A stretch of DNA of 30,706 nt from positions 1 to 30,706 of the forward strand of contig CAZGKA010000085.1 of the NCBI GenBank assembly GCA_964525965.1. Direction: 5' to 3'. Every line of letters starts with the position of its first letter. Position 1 is the first letter of the stretch. The notes beneath the pieces are model-generated. The model was not told where the DNA came from, searched no databases, and saw only the letters and a program-made list of their open reading frames with translations. Source of the DNA: Methanodesulfokora sp964525965 (GTDB taxonomy: Archaea; Korarchaeota; Korarchaeia; Korarchaeales; Korarchaeaceae). Of the stretch, positions 7,171 to 14,620 are shown in pieces. The position numbers and the translations under genes were made by a program.

Positions 7171-7335
7171 TCACTTCCTCACAAGCTTCGTGTGCTTTGG
7201 TCTTAAATTCTTGCTCTTGCACCTCCTACAGCGAGTAGCCGACATAGGATTTCTAGCTCCGCAGTTTCTGCATATCTTGTAATCTAGCAGAGCCTTGGAG
7301 GCTATCCTCTTCTTCACGGGATCTTCTATCGGCAT
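7171..7335 (-). CDS. rpl40e: Large-subunit ribosomal protein L40e (eL40)
   Basis: This is a 54-aa reading frame that starts MPIEDPVKKRI and carries a four-cysteine zinc ribbon, CRNCGARN then RCRRCKSKNLRPK, with C22, C25, C36 and C39. This is the L40e/eL40 signature, and the length is normal for archaeal L40e. It is a component of the 50S subunit. The ATG is preceded by GAGGTG about 9 nt upstream. A TATA-like AAATTTAT element lies about 45 nt upstream, shared with the divergent winged-helix gene. tRNA-Arg follows on the same strand. Confidence 0.93.
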   Translation of the reverse strand: MPIEDPVKKRIASKALLDYKICRNCGARNPMSATRCRRCKSKNLRPKHTKLVRK

Positions 7336-7374
7336 GCGAGTTGACACCTCTGAGGGGTCTAGTTAGATTGGATT

Positions 7375-7385
7375 CATAAATTTAA
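7375..7385. promoter_or_regulatory. TATA-like element between L40e and the winged-helix gene
   Basis: ATAAATTTAAG is nearly palindromic and is the only A/T-rich box in the 60-bp gap. On the minus strand it would start L40e near 7354, giving a short leader with the GAGGTG site. On the plus strand it would start near 7405, which fits the in-frame GTG at 7420 better than the ATG at 7396. Confidence 0.4.
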
Positions 7386-7395
7386 GTTCGAACCA

Positions 7396-7662
7396 ATGGA
7401 TAAAAAGTTAGGGAGATCCGTGTCTGCTGAGGAGGAGGGGCTCCTAGCATATTTGGAGAAGAACAAAAATCGCGCTGTTAGCCTCAGAGAGATAGTTTCT
7501 AGCCTAGGTCTGAGTGCTAAAAGCGCGCGGGCTCTGCTGGACTCTCTCATAAGGGAGGGAAAAGTGGAGAGATATTTTCACGGAGGGTACACTTTCTATA
7601 GGCTGGTAAATCGCCGTTCATCGCAGGATGAAACTATATCTACCTCTTCAGAACCTCCTTGA
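7396..7662 (+). CDS. Small winged-helix DNA-binding protein
   Basis: The 88-aa protein has a helix-turn-helix segment, AVSLREIVSSLGLSAKSARALLDSLIREGKVER, followed by a wing-like YFHGGYTFYRL, residues about 28-70. The tail is Ser/Thr-rich. It reads as a MarR/ArsR-like or replication-initiation-type wHTH with no other domain; its target is unknown. An in-frame GTG at 7420 would remove eight residues and fits the promoter spacing better. The 3' end overlaps the end of sucD (opposite strand) by 23 bp, so the two genes converge. Confidence 0.65.
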   Translation: MDKKLGRSVSAEEEGLLAYLEKNKNRAVSLREIVSSLGLSAKSARALLDSLIREGKVERYFHGGYTFYRLVNRRSSQDETISTSSEPP

Positions 7663-8515
7663 GGAGTTTCACTACCTCGGAGGGTTTCTTAGCTACAGGG
7701 ACGTTCGCCTCCTGGAGGGCCTTCTCCTTGGTCTCTACAGTGCCTGCCGAGCCCATTATTATGGCTCCCGCATGACCCATTCTCTTTCCTGGAGGAGCCA
7801 TTCTCCCCGCTATATAGGCAACCACGGGTTTTGAGTACCCCCTAGCTATATACTCAGCGGCCTCTTCCTCGGCGTTGCCGCCTATCTCTCCAACCAGCAC
7901 AACTGCTTCTGTTTCATTATCTTTCTCGAACTCCTTGAGAACGTCCACAAAGTTGAGACCTGTTATAGGGTCTCCCCCTATTCCCAGCGTGGTCGAAGTT
8001 CCGTAGCCCTCCCGGACTATCGACTCGGATATCTCGTAGGTGAGAGTACCGCTTCTAGAGACAATCCCTATAGTTCCAGGAGAGAAAGAACTCGCTGGCA
8101 TTATTCCTATCTTTACCCTCCTCCCCGGGGCAATTATCCCTGGAGTGTTCGGTCCTATCACCGTCACCCCTTTTGATCTGGCATATCTGACGAACTTAGC
8201 GGTGTCCTTCACAGGAATATGCTCCGTTATGACTACCACCAGTTTTATACCGTTGTCCACCGCCTCATAAACAGCATCAGGAGCAAAAGGTGCCGGAACA
8301 AATATTATTGAAGCATTTATCTCTCCGACTTCCTTCTTAGCCTCGCTTATGGAATCGAACACAGGAACTCCATGAACCTCCTGTCCTTTCTTACCAGGAG
8401 TTACACCAGCCACTATCTTGGTGCCGTAGTCGAGCATGAGCTTCGTGTGCAGGCTACCTTGCCTACCCGTTATACCCTGAACAACTACCCGTACATCCTC
8501 AGGAAGGAGAATCAT
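7640..8515 (-). CDS. sucD: Succinyl-CoA synthetase (ADP-forming) subunit alpha
   Basis: The 291-aa length is normal for SucD. The N-terminal CoA-binding Rossmann domain has VVVQGITGRQGSLHT and the ligase domain ends with the phosphohistidine loop GKRMGHAGAII (H248). A glutamate in LVGEIGGNAEEEAA corresponds to the conserved partner of the histidine. The enzyme couples succinyl-CoA cleavage to NDP phosphorylation in the TCA cycle. ATG 8515 has GGGAGG upstream. Its partner sucC is encoded divergently 66 bp away rather than in the usual operon. Confidence 0.95.
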   Translation of the reverse strand: MILLPEDVRVVVQGITGRQGSLHTKLMLDYGTKIVAGVTPGKKGQEVHGVPVFDSISEAKKEVGEINASIIFVPAPFAPDAVYEAVDNGIKLVVVITEHIPVKDTAKFVRYARSKGVTVIGPNTPGIIAPGRRVKIGIMPASSFSPGTIGIVSRSGTLTYEISESIVREGYGTSTTLGIGGDPITGLNFVDVLKEFEKDNETEAVVLVGEIGGNAEEEAAEYIARGYSKPVVAYIAGRMAPPGKRMGHAGAIIMGSAGTVETKEKALQEANVPVAKKPSEVVKLLKEVLKR

Positions 8516-8551
8516 TTTTACGTTAACCTCCCGCGGGGGTTATATTAGTGG

Positions 8552-8563
8552 CAACTTAAAACT
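8552..8563. promoter_or_regulatory. A/T element in the sucD-sucC divergent gap
   Basis: ACTTAAAACTTT lies between the two divergent starts. A second candidate for the plus direction is GGTTATATTA at 8537-8546, about 40 nt before the sucC ATG. Both subunits could be co-regulated from this 66-bp region. I see no clear operator repeat. Confidence 0.35.
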
Positions 8564-8581
8564 TTCCGAGAGGGGGTGCTC

Positions 8582-9670
8582 ATGAGGCTGCTCGAGCACA
8601 AATCTAAAGAAATTTTAAGAAAGTACGGGATACCAACGCCAAGGGGAGAAGTCGCCTTCTCTCCGGAGGAGGCAGCTAAGATAACTGAAAAGCTGGGAGG
8701 AAAATCTGTACTGAAGGTACAGATACCCGCCGGCAAGAGGGGTAAAGCAGGAGGAATAAAACTTGCTAGCTCTCCCCAAGAAGCCAAGTCGATTGCTGAG
8801 CATCTTCTGAGTACGACGTTCTATGGGTTCAAGCCAGAATGCCTCTTGGTGGAAGAACCTGTGGATGTTGTCGAGGAGTACTATCTCGGAGCCATAGTGG
8901 ACAGAAGCTCTAGGTCCCTTACCTTCATATCCAGCTCGAAGGGTGGCATGGATGTGGAGGAAATGGCTAAGAAATACCCTGAGTCCGTGCTTAAGGTTTC
9001 TGTAGACCCTCTCATTGGCATGCAGCCATATCAGGCAAGAATGCTGGCTAAGAACATGAACGAATCTCCGGAGGTCTGGAAGGTGCTCTCCAAAATAGCC
9101 CTTTCGCTGTGGAGAGTTGCTGATGACTACGACTCCTTCATGCTGGAGATAAACCCTCTGGCCGTATGCAGAGGGGGTCAAGTTCTCGCCCTAGATGCTA
9201 GAGTAGAGGTCGACGACAACGCTCTTTTCAGACATCCAGAGCTCGGTAAGAAGGAAGAAGGACTCGCTTACGTTGAACTCGATGGTAACGTTGGCACCAT
9301 GGCCAACGGAGCTGGATTAGCCATGGCAACCATGGATTTGGTGTACATACTTGGAGGTAGACCGGCCAATTTCTGTGATGTAGGTGGAGGTGCGAGAGCG
9401 GAGGTAGTCTTTGAGGCCCTTAAAAGAATAACATCCAATCCCCGAGTGAAGTCTGTGGTGGTCAACACATTGTGCGGCATAACAAATGGAGTTGAGGTAG
9501 CAAAAGGGATAAAGAGGTTTCTAGAAGAGGGTTGTACCGTTCCAATAGTGGTTCGACTGGCCGGAAACGGTGCTGAAGAGGGCTCCAAGATCCTGAGAGA
9601 AACTGGAATAATTTCGCACTCCGAACCTGAGGAGGCCATTAGGGAAGCGATCCGCTTGGCAGGGGCCTAA
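8582..9670 (+). CDS. sucC: Succinyl-CoA synthetase (ADP-forming) subunit beta
   Basis: The protein is 362 aa from ATG 8582; a GTG two codons upstream at 8576 is possible. It begins MRLLEHKSKEILRKYGIPTP, the typical SucC start, followed by the ATP-grasp domain with GKRGKAGGIKL and LEINPLAV, and the C-terminal domain with DGNVGTMANGAGLAMATMD and NFCDVGGGA. It binds ADP/ATP and completes the synthetase with SucD. GGGGGTG lies just upstream of the ATG. The archaeal form is slightly shorter than the bacterial one (about 390 aa). Confidence 0.95.
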   Translation: MRLLEHKSKEILRKYGIPTPRGEVAFSPEEAAKITEKLGGKSVLKVQIPAGKRGKAGGIKLASSPQEAKSIAEHLLSTTFYGFKPECLLVEEPVDVVEEYYLGAIVDRSSRSLTFISSSKGGMDVEEMAKKYPESVLKVSVDPLIGMQPYQARMLAKNMNESPEVWKVLSKIALSLWRVADDYDSFMLEINPLAVCRGGQVLALDARVEVDDNALFRHPELGKKEEGLAYVELDGNVGTMANGAGLAMATMDLVYILGGRPANFCDVGGGARAEVVFEALKRITSNPRVKSVVVNTLCGITNGVEVAKGIKRFLEEGCTVPIVVRLAGNGAEEGSKILRETGIISHSEPEEAIREAIRLAGA

Positions 9671-9674
9671 AATT

Positions 9675-9681
9675 CTTTAAA
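9675..9681 (+). promoter_or_regulatory. TATA box of tRNA-Lys
   Basis: CTTTAAA is centred about 26 nt upstream of the tRNA-Lys 5' end (9704), just after the sucC stop codon. Spacing and composition fit an archaeal TATA box. Confidence 0.5.
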
Positions 9682-9703
9682 CATCTTTTGGTAAACTAGA
9701 GAC

Positions 9704-9777
9704 GGGCCCGTAGCTCAGTATGGTAGAGCGCCCGGCTCTTAACCGGGAGGTCGCGGGTTCGAAGCCCGTCGGGCCCG
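9704..9777 (+). tRNA. tRNA-Lys(CUU)
   Basis: It is a 74-nt cloverleaf: acceptor GGGCCCG/CGGGCCC with discriminator G, D stem GCTC/GAGC, anticodon stem CCCGG/CCGGG, loop CTCTTAA giving anticodon CUU, T arm GCGGG-TTCGAAG-CCCGT (last pair G-U). It has no intron and no encoded CCA. It lies 33 bp after sucC. Confidence 0.95.
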
Positions 9778-9845
9778 CTCCCCATACTCCTCCAGCAATA
9801 CGCTAAGTGTTTTCTGTGAGGAGATATTACTTAGGAACTTCCCGT

Positions 9846-9933
9846 GCGGCCGTGGTCTAGCCTGGATAGGATGTGGGCCCCCCATCTTTGGAGGGGAGAG
9901 CCCAAGACCCGGGTTCAAATCCCGGCGGCCGCA
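9846..9933 (+). tRNA. tRNA-Gly(CCC) with a 14-nt intron and C33
   Basis: The gene is 88 nt: acceptor GCGGCCG/CGGCCGC with A73, anticodon stem TGGGC/GCCCA, T arm CCGGG-TTCAAAT-CCCGG. The body is that of archaeal tRNA-Gly. A 14-nt intron (9885-9898) fits a standard bulge-helix-bulge: central helix CCCC:GGGG, bulges CAT and AGA, a CT:AG tip. Splicing gives a loop CCCCCAA with anticodon CCC and C instead of the near-universal U at position 33. I found no other splice position that restores U33. Confidence 0.85.
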
Positions 9934-9952
9934 TAAGTACAACACCCACTGG

Positions 9953-10046
9953 TTTGTAAATCTCGATCGAACGCCTTATCCGGGTTAGGCGGTATGACCG
10001 TGTGAGAAAGCCACGTGCTTTGAGCAGTGTGGATCCTCTTTACAAA
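9953..10046. repeat. Imperfect inverted repeat bounding a structured intergenic segment
   Basis: TTTGTAAA-TCTC-GATC (9953-9968) is matched by GATC-CTC-TTTACAAA (10032-10046), giving 8 + 4 pairs around a small internal loop. The enclosed 63 nt contain two further short hairpins, CGCCT/AGGCG and AAAGC/GCTTT. The right arm includes the last two codons and stop of the dehydrogenase gene on the minus strand. It could be a structured RNA or a terminator region. I could not match it to C/D or H/ACA box patterns. Confidence 0.4.
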
Positions 10047-11143
10047 TCACTAAATCTTTCATCCACAGAGACGCCGTGATCCTTCAGATATTTCAGGTAT
10101 TCATCATAGTAGCTGAGATGCTCCAGTGGATATATTCCCGGAGAGAGTTCTTCCTTCAGAGCCATCATGCAGGTTTTAGCATAGACGAGCGCTGTGTAGT
10201 AGGCCGTAGCTGATCTGTGCCTCTTCCCAATAAGGTGGGTTAGCAGCTCATAGCGCTTGCCGTTCCCTGATGCGACAATGTACAGGATCGCTTGGTCGGG
10301 AATCGTCTGCTGAAGTTTTCTCCCGAACATCTCTGCTGTGAACTTATATGGAGCTATTCTGCATCCAGACACATCAATCTCGTCTTTAGCAAAGAACCCC
10401 AAGTCACGAAGGGTTTTCATGATGCTCAGATGTCCCTCGTGACGTAAAGTTACATAAAACATCTCCTTGGCCTTTACATTTCTGAGCAGCGTGCGAAGGT
10501 TATCACAGTAGAATCCTTCAAAGCGCCCCAACCCAGGTATCTCAACTTTTAAGATCCTTTCAAGCGGATCAACAGTCCTGATCGACCCGTTTATAATTAC
10601 ACGTGCTGGTCTCACGTACTCTTCTATGAGATCTTCCGGATTCCAAGTGATCTGGTACTTGATGGGGGGCACCGGCTGCGTCGGGATTCCGCCGACGTAG
10701 ATTCCTAAGAGATCCAGCGTTCCCATCACATCGTATATATGACCCGCCACAAGATTGGAAAAGCCGGGAGAAAAGCCGGCATCAAATATGTAGAAGGTCT
10801 CGTTCTTCCTACAGAGATTTTCGAACATGTATGGATCGATATCCATGAAAGAGACGTCAACCACATTTCGTCCTTTAGTTAGAAGCTCCCGCACCACCGG
10901 GAGAGCCGTATCAGAGGGCAGCGCTGTGGCGACCACATCAACATTGCGAACAATTTCGCATACCTCGGGCGGTCTGTGAGCTCTGTGAAAGGCTATACTG
11001 CCGCCCAGTTCCTTAATTATATTATTTCGATCGAATTTGTCAATAGCTATTATCTCAGCATCTGGATATTCCTCAGCGAACAGCCTCAAGGCCAAGCTCC
11101 CAACGCGGCCCACGCCGACAAAGGCGACCCTCAAGATGCTCAC
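10040..11143 (-). CDS. Saccharopine dehydrogenase/lysine 6-dehydrogenase-like oxidoreductase
   Basis: The 367-aa protein has an N-terminal Rossmann motif VAFVGVGRVGS (GxGxxG) and DAGFSPGFSNLVAGHIYD, the signature shared by lysine 6-dehydrogenase, saccharopine reductase and carboxynorspermidine synthase families. It also has YVGGIPTQPVPP and a substrate-domain stretch YKITWNPEDLIEEY-like, typical of the group. It probably oxidises or reduces an amino-acid imine with NAD(P). The exact substrate cannot be told. The start is GTG with AGGTGAG overlapping it; a TATA-like AATATATATT at about 11171-11180 lies about 30 nt upstream. No lysine-pathway gene is adjacent. Confidence 0.8.
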   Translation of the reverse strand: MSILRVAFVGVGRVGSLALRLFAEEYPDAEIIAIDKFDRNNIIKELGGSIAFHRAHRPPEVCEIVRNVDVVATALPSDTALPVVRELLTKGRNVVDVSFMDIDPYMFENLCRKNETFYIFDAGFSPGFSNLVAGHIYDVMGTLDLLGIYVGGIPTQPVPPIKYQITWNPEDLIEEYVRPARVIINGSIRTVDPLERILKVEIPGLGRFEGFYCDNLRTLLRNVKAKEMFYVTLRHEGHLSIMKTLRDLGFFAKDEIDVSGCRIAPYKFTAEMFGRKLQQTIPDQAILYIVASGNGKRYELLTHLIGKRHRSATAYYTALVYAKTCMMALKEELSPGIYPLEHLSYYDEYLKYLKDHGVSVDERFSDL

Positions 11144-11169
11144 CTAGGACATCCAAGTTCATTCATTAG

Positions 11170-11180
11170 GGAATATATAT
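11170..11180 (-). promoter_or_regulatory. TATA box of the saccharopine dehydrogenase-like gene
   Basis: Read on the minus strand the sequence is AATATATATTC, centred about 32 nt upstream of the GTG start at 11143. This would give a very short leader. The remaining interval to tRNA-Leu (11181-11292) shows no gene I can support. Confidence 0.5.
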
Positions 11181-11292
11181 TGTTAGGAGGAAGTATTAAA
11201 ATTACCAGGACATCAGTCCCCGCCCATCTCGGACAAAAGGACGTTCTCCCTCAGAATTAGTTCTCCTGTCTTTCGAATCCTAATTCACTGAG

Positions 11293-11377
11293 TGCGGGGG
11301 GTGGGATTTGAACCCACGAACCCCTAAGGGACGAGGTCCTAAGCCTCGCGCCTTTGGCCTGGCTTGGCTACCCCCGC
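11293..11377 (-). tRNA. tRNA-Leu(UAG)
   Basis: The minus strand gives a class II tRNA of 85 nt: acceptor GCGGGGG/CCCCCGC with A73, anticodon stem CGAGG/CCTCG, loop CTTAGGA giving anticodon UAG, and a long variable arm (TCCCTTAGGGGTTC region). It has no intron. A TATA-like TTCTAATATC lies about 27 nt upstream, overlapping the gap before the VWA gene stop. Its acceptor and T arm match those of tRNA-Leu(CAG) at 6701. Confidence 0.95.
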
Positions 11378-11412
11378 TCTAGGGGAGGATTATCCCTTGG
11401 GATATTAGAATT

Positions 11413-12423
11413 TTACCCCAGGATCTGTGATACAACTCTAGGCACATCCTTGACGCTGCGGACCACATAGCATCTCCCTCCCCCCAACCTAGCTAGCTTA
11501 ACGCACGATGTGGAGGCACCTCTCCTAGATACACTTACCACATTGAGATTATTCATCTTCCTAGCAATATCCGAGGGATCTCCACCCACGTTGTATTTTC
11601 CATCTGTCACCAGGATATATTTAACATTTTTGTAATTTTTAGCTTGATGTTTTGCCAGGAGGAGTGCTTCTCTTATGTTTGTATACCCCAAGGGCACTAT
11701 GTCCAATATCCTCTCGATCAAGGAGGAGGAGTTCGCCCTACGACCGAAGGGATGCAGTACCTCTGCCTTAGAATTAAACAGAATTACAGAATAGTCCCCG
11801 CTTCTTAGTAGGTAGGCCATCGCTGCCGTCAGGACGGAGGCTATGGCCATCTTCTTTCCACTCATCGATCCACTGGAGTCCAACAGTAGAACAGCCCTTT
11901 TCCTCTTTCTCCTCCTCTCAAGAGCCACTATATCTTCGTAGCTTATCTCATCTAGCCTCTTAGATTTTGAAAGGAGGGCATCTATCGTTTCCTCGACATC
12001 GAAGTCCAAGCCGGGGGTATAGCCCACTTTCGCTAGGGCGCCGTAGCCGGGCACCGTCCTAGACGTTGTGGAGATCAGGTTAGCAGCATGTTTCACTAGG
12101 ACTTTGCTCAGTATCGAACGGAACAGTCTTCTCGTTCTGAGATTGAGAGACCAACGCACCATGCAGTACAGGTGAACTCCTTCTTCGGGGTTCACCAAGA
12201 TCGCTTTAAAAAGCTCGTCAGGGAATTTTTCATGGAGTGAAAGCTGTTTTGCTACGAGATCGCTGCTTATTTCAGCCAAGGAGATTAATGTACCAAGGTT
12301 CCCGGAGCTCAAGGCTATATCGATGGCTGTGGACAGGAGCTCATAGTCCATAACATCTATGCGAGTCATCAAAGAATTCAGGAGATAGGCTGTATCCCCA
12401 CGCGGATGAGGTGGTTTTGTCAT
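11413..12423 (-). CDS. VWA-domain protein, partner of MoxR ATPase
   Basis: The 336-aa protein has an N-terminal helical half without a recognisable domain and a C-terminal von Willebrand A domain, residues about 175-335. The metal-ion-dependent adhesion site is complete: DSSGSMSG (D182), a conserved threonine in GYTNIREAL, and LVTDGKYN. VWA proteins paired with MoxR AAA+ ATPases act as chaperone-like systems for metal insertion or complex assembly. The start overlaps the moxR stop by 4 bp (ATGA), so the two form one translational unit. The client protein is not evident from neighbours. Confidence 0.9.
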   Translation of the reverse strand: MTKPPHPRGDTAYLLNSLMTRIDVMDYELLSTAIDIALSSGNLGTLISLAEISSDLVAKQLSLHEKFPDELFKAILVNPEEGVHLYCMVRWSLNLRTRRLFRSILSKVLVKHAANLISTTSRTVPGYGALAKVGYTPGLDFDVEETIDALLSKSKRLDEISYEDIVALERRRKRKRAVLLLDSSGSMSGKKMAIASVLTAAMAYLLRSGDYSVILFNSKAEVLHPFGRRANSSSLIERILDIVPLGYTNIREALLLAKHQAKNYKNVKYILVTDGKYNVGGDPSDIARKMNNLNVVSVSRRGASTSCVKLARLGGGRCYVVRSVKDVPRVVSQILG

Positions 12424-13334
12424 CGGGGGGCCTTTTGTTCCCCCCTCGTCTCGGGAAAATCCTCCGATTTAGAGCCTTTGAGAACCCTGTCAACGATCCT
12501 TTTTATCACCTCGTCCTCAGAGAGGGATGCTCCCTCTCGGATTTCTATCCTTTTGGGAAGAACCATCTGAGCTACGGAGTACCAGTCCACAGCTCCCGTC
12601 GAGTTCATGGATTTAGCTATGATAGCCATATCTATAGCCGACCTGACGGAGGCCCCTTTTCTCACGGCCGGGTCTATACGGGTTTCTCTACAGATTAGCA
12701 CAGAGATTCGCGCTAGCTCCTCCGGTGCACCGCTCCTGAGCTTAGTTATCTCAAGCTCTTCTTCTAGCGATTGATAATCAAGTTTTATCAAAACAAAACG
12801 GTCCTTCAGGGCCTCAGAAAGTCGGGTGACTCCAACGCTCTCCTCCGGATTCTGCGTCGCTATTATCATGAAACCCTCCTTTGCCTTTATAGTTCCTAGG
12901 TGAGGCACTGATATTATTCCCTCATCCATGACCGGGAGCAGGGCGTTCTGAGCAGAGTCAGGCATCCTGTTAAGTTCGTTTATGAAGAGAACTGCTCCTC
13001 GTCTGGCGGCCAACGTGAGGGGCCCTTCTATGAAGGCTTCCTTGACATAACCCATTTTGAGAACTTTTGGAGGATCCCAGTAACCGATCAGCTTGCTCTC
13101 GTTGAATCTCTCATCGCCGTCCACTCTGATGAACTCACGTGAGAGATGATCCGAGATCGCCTTAGCTAGTAGAGTCTTTCCGACCCCTACCGGGCCCTCC
13201 AAGAGTATATGCTTCTTGGATAGAGCCGCTAAGAGCATGAGGCGAAGCTCTCTATCTCTCCCCACTATCTGATGCTTTCTTTTTATTCTGCTGACGGCCT
13301 CGTTGATGTCGGGACTTGAGCTGTTCAATACCAA
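12420..13334 (-). CDS. MoxR-family AAA+ ATPase
   Basis: The 304-aa protein has Walker A LEGPVGVGKT (residues 45-54), Walker B VLFINELNRMP, the sensor-1 segment FMIIATQNPEE, and the arginine-finger region LSEALKDRFVL, all typical of MoxR. Length matches the family (about 300-330 aa). It works with the VWA protein overlapping downstream. The start is TTG at 13334 with a weak GGTG site; an in-frame TTG two codons later is equally possible. It lies 46 bp after deoC on the same strand and may belong to that transcript. Confidence 0.92.
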   Translation of the reverse strand: MVLNSSSPDINEAVSRIKRKHQIVGRDRELRLMLLAALSKKHILLEGPVGVGKTLLAKAISDHLSREFIRVDGDERFNESKLIGYWDPPKVLKMGYVKEAFIEGPLTLAARRGAVLFINELNRMPDSAQNALLPVMDEGIISVPHLGTIKAKEGFMIIATQNPEESVGVTRLSEALKDRFVLIKLDYQSLEEELEITKLRSGAPEELARISVLICRETRIDPAVRKGASVRSAIDMAIIAKSMNSTGAVDWYSVAQMVLPKRIEIREGASLSEDEVIKRIVDRVLKGSKSEDFPETRGEQKAPR

Positions 13335-13380
13335 CGCACCATATCCCTTTAGGAGAGAGGGAATAAAAAGGTCATCTGAG

Positions 13381-14049
13381 CTAATCTGGCGCTTCGCTCC
13401 ATATTTTATATCCCGAACTTGTTCCTAGCCTGTGAGCCCCTGCCTCTATAAGTTCCAACGCCTGTTTATACGTCCTAATTCCGCCGGCCGCCTTTATTTT
13501 CAATAATCCTCCAGTGATCTCCTTGAGTAGGAGGACGTCCTCCCTGGTCACCGGCCTAACACCGAATCCAGTCGACGTCTTGACAAAAGAAGCCCCTCCT
13601 TCCAAGATAGCTTTACACGCAAGCTCGGCTTCCCTTCTGGTGAGGAGCGGTAGCTCTATTATCACCTTAACGTTCTCAATCCCCCTGGCTACCCTTACTA
13701 CCTCCCTGATCTCTCTGCTGACAAGATCGTACCTCCCTTCCTTAAGTGCGCCCAGATTTATGACCATATCCAGCTCGTCGGCGCCATGTTTCACCGCTTT
13801 CTCGGCCTCCATAACCTTCATCTCAGGAAAGGTTGCTCCCAGTGGAAAGCCCACCACGCATGACACAAGGACGTCTGAGCCTTTTAGGAGCTCTTTAGCG
13901 TATTGAACGTAACAAGGATTGACGCACACGGAGTAGAAGCCTGCCTCCTTTGCCTCCATCGCCAGCAAGGAGATGTCCTTGGACGTTGCCTGAGGGCGAA
14001 GATTGGTGTGATCTATGTATCTGGCCAGTTGTTTTTTAGTCAGAACCAT
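13381..14049 (-). CDS. deoC: Deoxyribose-phosphate aldolase
   Basis: The 222-aa protein is a short archaeal/bacterial DERA of TIM-barrel fold. Key residues are D94 in GADELDMVIN, the Schiff-base lysine in FVKTSTGFG (K157), and the proton-relay lysine in LKIKAAGGIRT (K186). The enzyme splits 2-deoxyribose 5-phosphate into glyceraldehyde 3-phosphate and acetaldehyde in nucleoside salvage. ATG 14049 overlaps the end of the upstream cmk by 14 bp. Pairing with CMP kinase fits a nucleotide-metabolism role. Confidence 0.95.
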   Translation of the reverse strand: MVLTKKQLARYIDHTNLRPQATSKDISLLAMEAKEAGFYSVCVNPCYVQYAKELLKGSDVLVSCVVGFPLGATFPEMKVMEAEKAVKHGADELDMVINLGALKEGRYDLVSREIREVVRVARGIENVKVIIELPLLTRREAELACKAILEGGASFVKTSTGFGVRPVTREDVLLLKEITGGLLKIKAAGGIRTYKQALELIEAGAHRLGTSSGYKIWSEAPD

Positions 14050-14620
14050 CTGAACCCCTCCTGAATCGGTAGGTGAGATACCTGCTGACTAGGTCGAAGA
14101 CCTCGTCCCTGTTCAGGTGAGTCGTATCTATCACGAGATCGAACACTGTGAGGTCGTCACCGAGGTTGAAGCCGTAGAGTCTCCTGTATTGTTCCTTAGA
14201 TGCTTTGTCCTTCTTCTTTATCGCTTCTTTAGCATCCACAAAGGTAATTCCGTCCCTTAGAGATACTCTACGAGCTCTTTCATCTAGATCCGCTTTGAGA
14301 TATATCTTTACGGCATCCGCCCCTCCGTAGAGATAAGCTGCGGTCCAAGAGTCCACGACCACATCGTCTTTATCCCGAAGCACGTTTAGAAGGAACTCGT
14401 CCACCTTCCTATCGAAGTTCTCGTTCATGGACCTCTTCTGAAAAGCTTCCTCTCCCCTCTCTGACTCCCACCAACCTTTCTCTCTAAGAGACCCTTCTCC
14501 GGCTATCAGCTTTCTCAGGAGATCTCCTCCCGAGAAGTACTCAAGTCCAAACTCTTTGGCGAGCTTCTTAGCGAGAGTACTCTTACCGGACCCGGTGAAT
14601 CCCGTTATTATGATTTTCAT
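14036..14620 (-). CDS. cmk: Cytidylate kinase, archaeal type
   Basis: From ATG 14620 the protein is 194 aa: MKIIITGFTGSGKST (P-loop residues 7-14), LEYFSGGDLLRKL as the NMP-binding segment, VVVDSWTAAYLY as Walker-B-like, and an arginine-rich lid DERARRVSLRD. This is the archaeal CMP kinase arrangement; an adenylate-kinase-like activity is the alternative. A longer reading to 14677 exists, but the ATG at 14620 overlaps the kae1 stop as ATGA, which fixes the start. It overlaps deoC by 14 bp at its end. Confidence 0.88.
   Translation of the reverse strand: MKIIITGFTGSGKSTLAKKLAKEFGLEYFSGGDLLRKLIAGEGSLREKGWWESERGEEAFQKRSMNENFDRKVDEFLLNVLRDKDDVVVDSWTAAYLYGGADAVKIYLKADLDERARRVSLRDGITFVDAKEAIKKKDKASKEQYRRLYGFNLGDDLTVFDLVIDTTHLNRDEVFDLVSRYLTYRFRRGSDGSD

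Noticed and set aside
7019..7222. A 67-aa minus-strand frame spanning tRNA-Arg and the end of L40e.
   Set aside because: It reads through the tRNA and the L40e gene in another frame; L40e itself fully explains the coding part.
8615..9181. A 188-aa minus-strand open frame inside sucC.
   Set aside because: It is a shadow of a gene with clear family motifs in the sense frame; no recognisable domain and no start signal.
9739..9945. A 68-aa minus-strand frame across tRNA-Lys and tRNA-Gly.
   Set aside because: It is antisense to tRNAs and includes the RRDLNPG type of sequence produced by reverse T arms.
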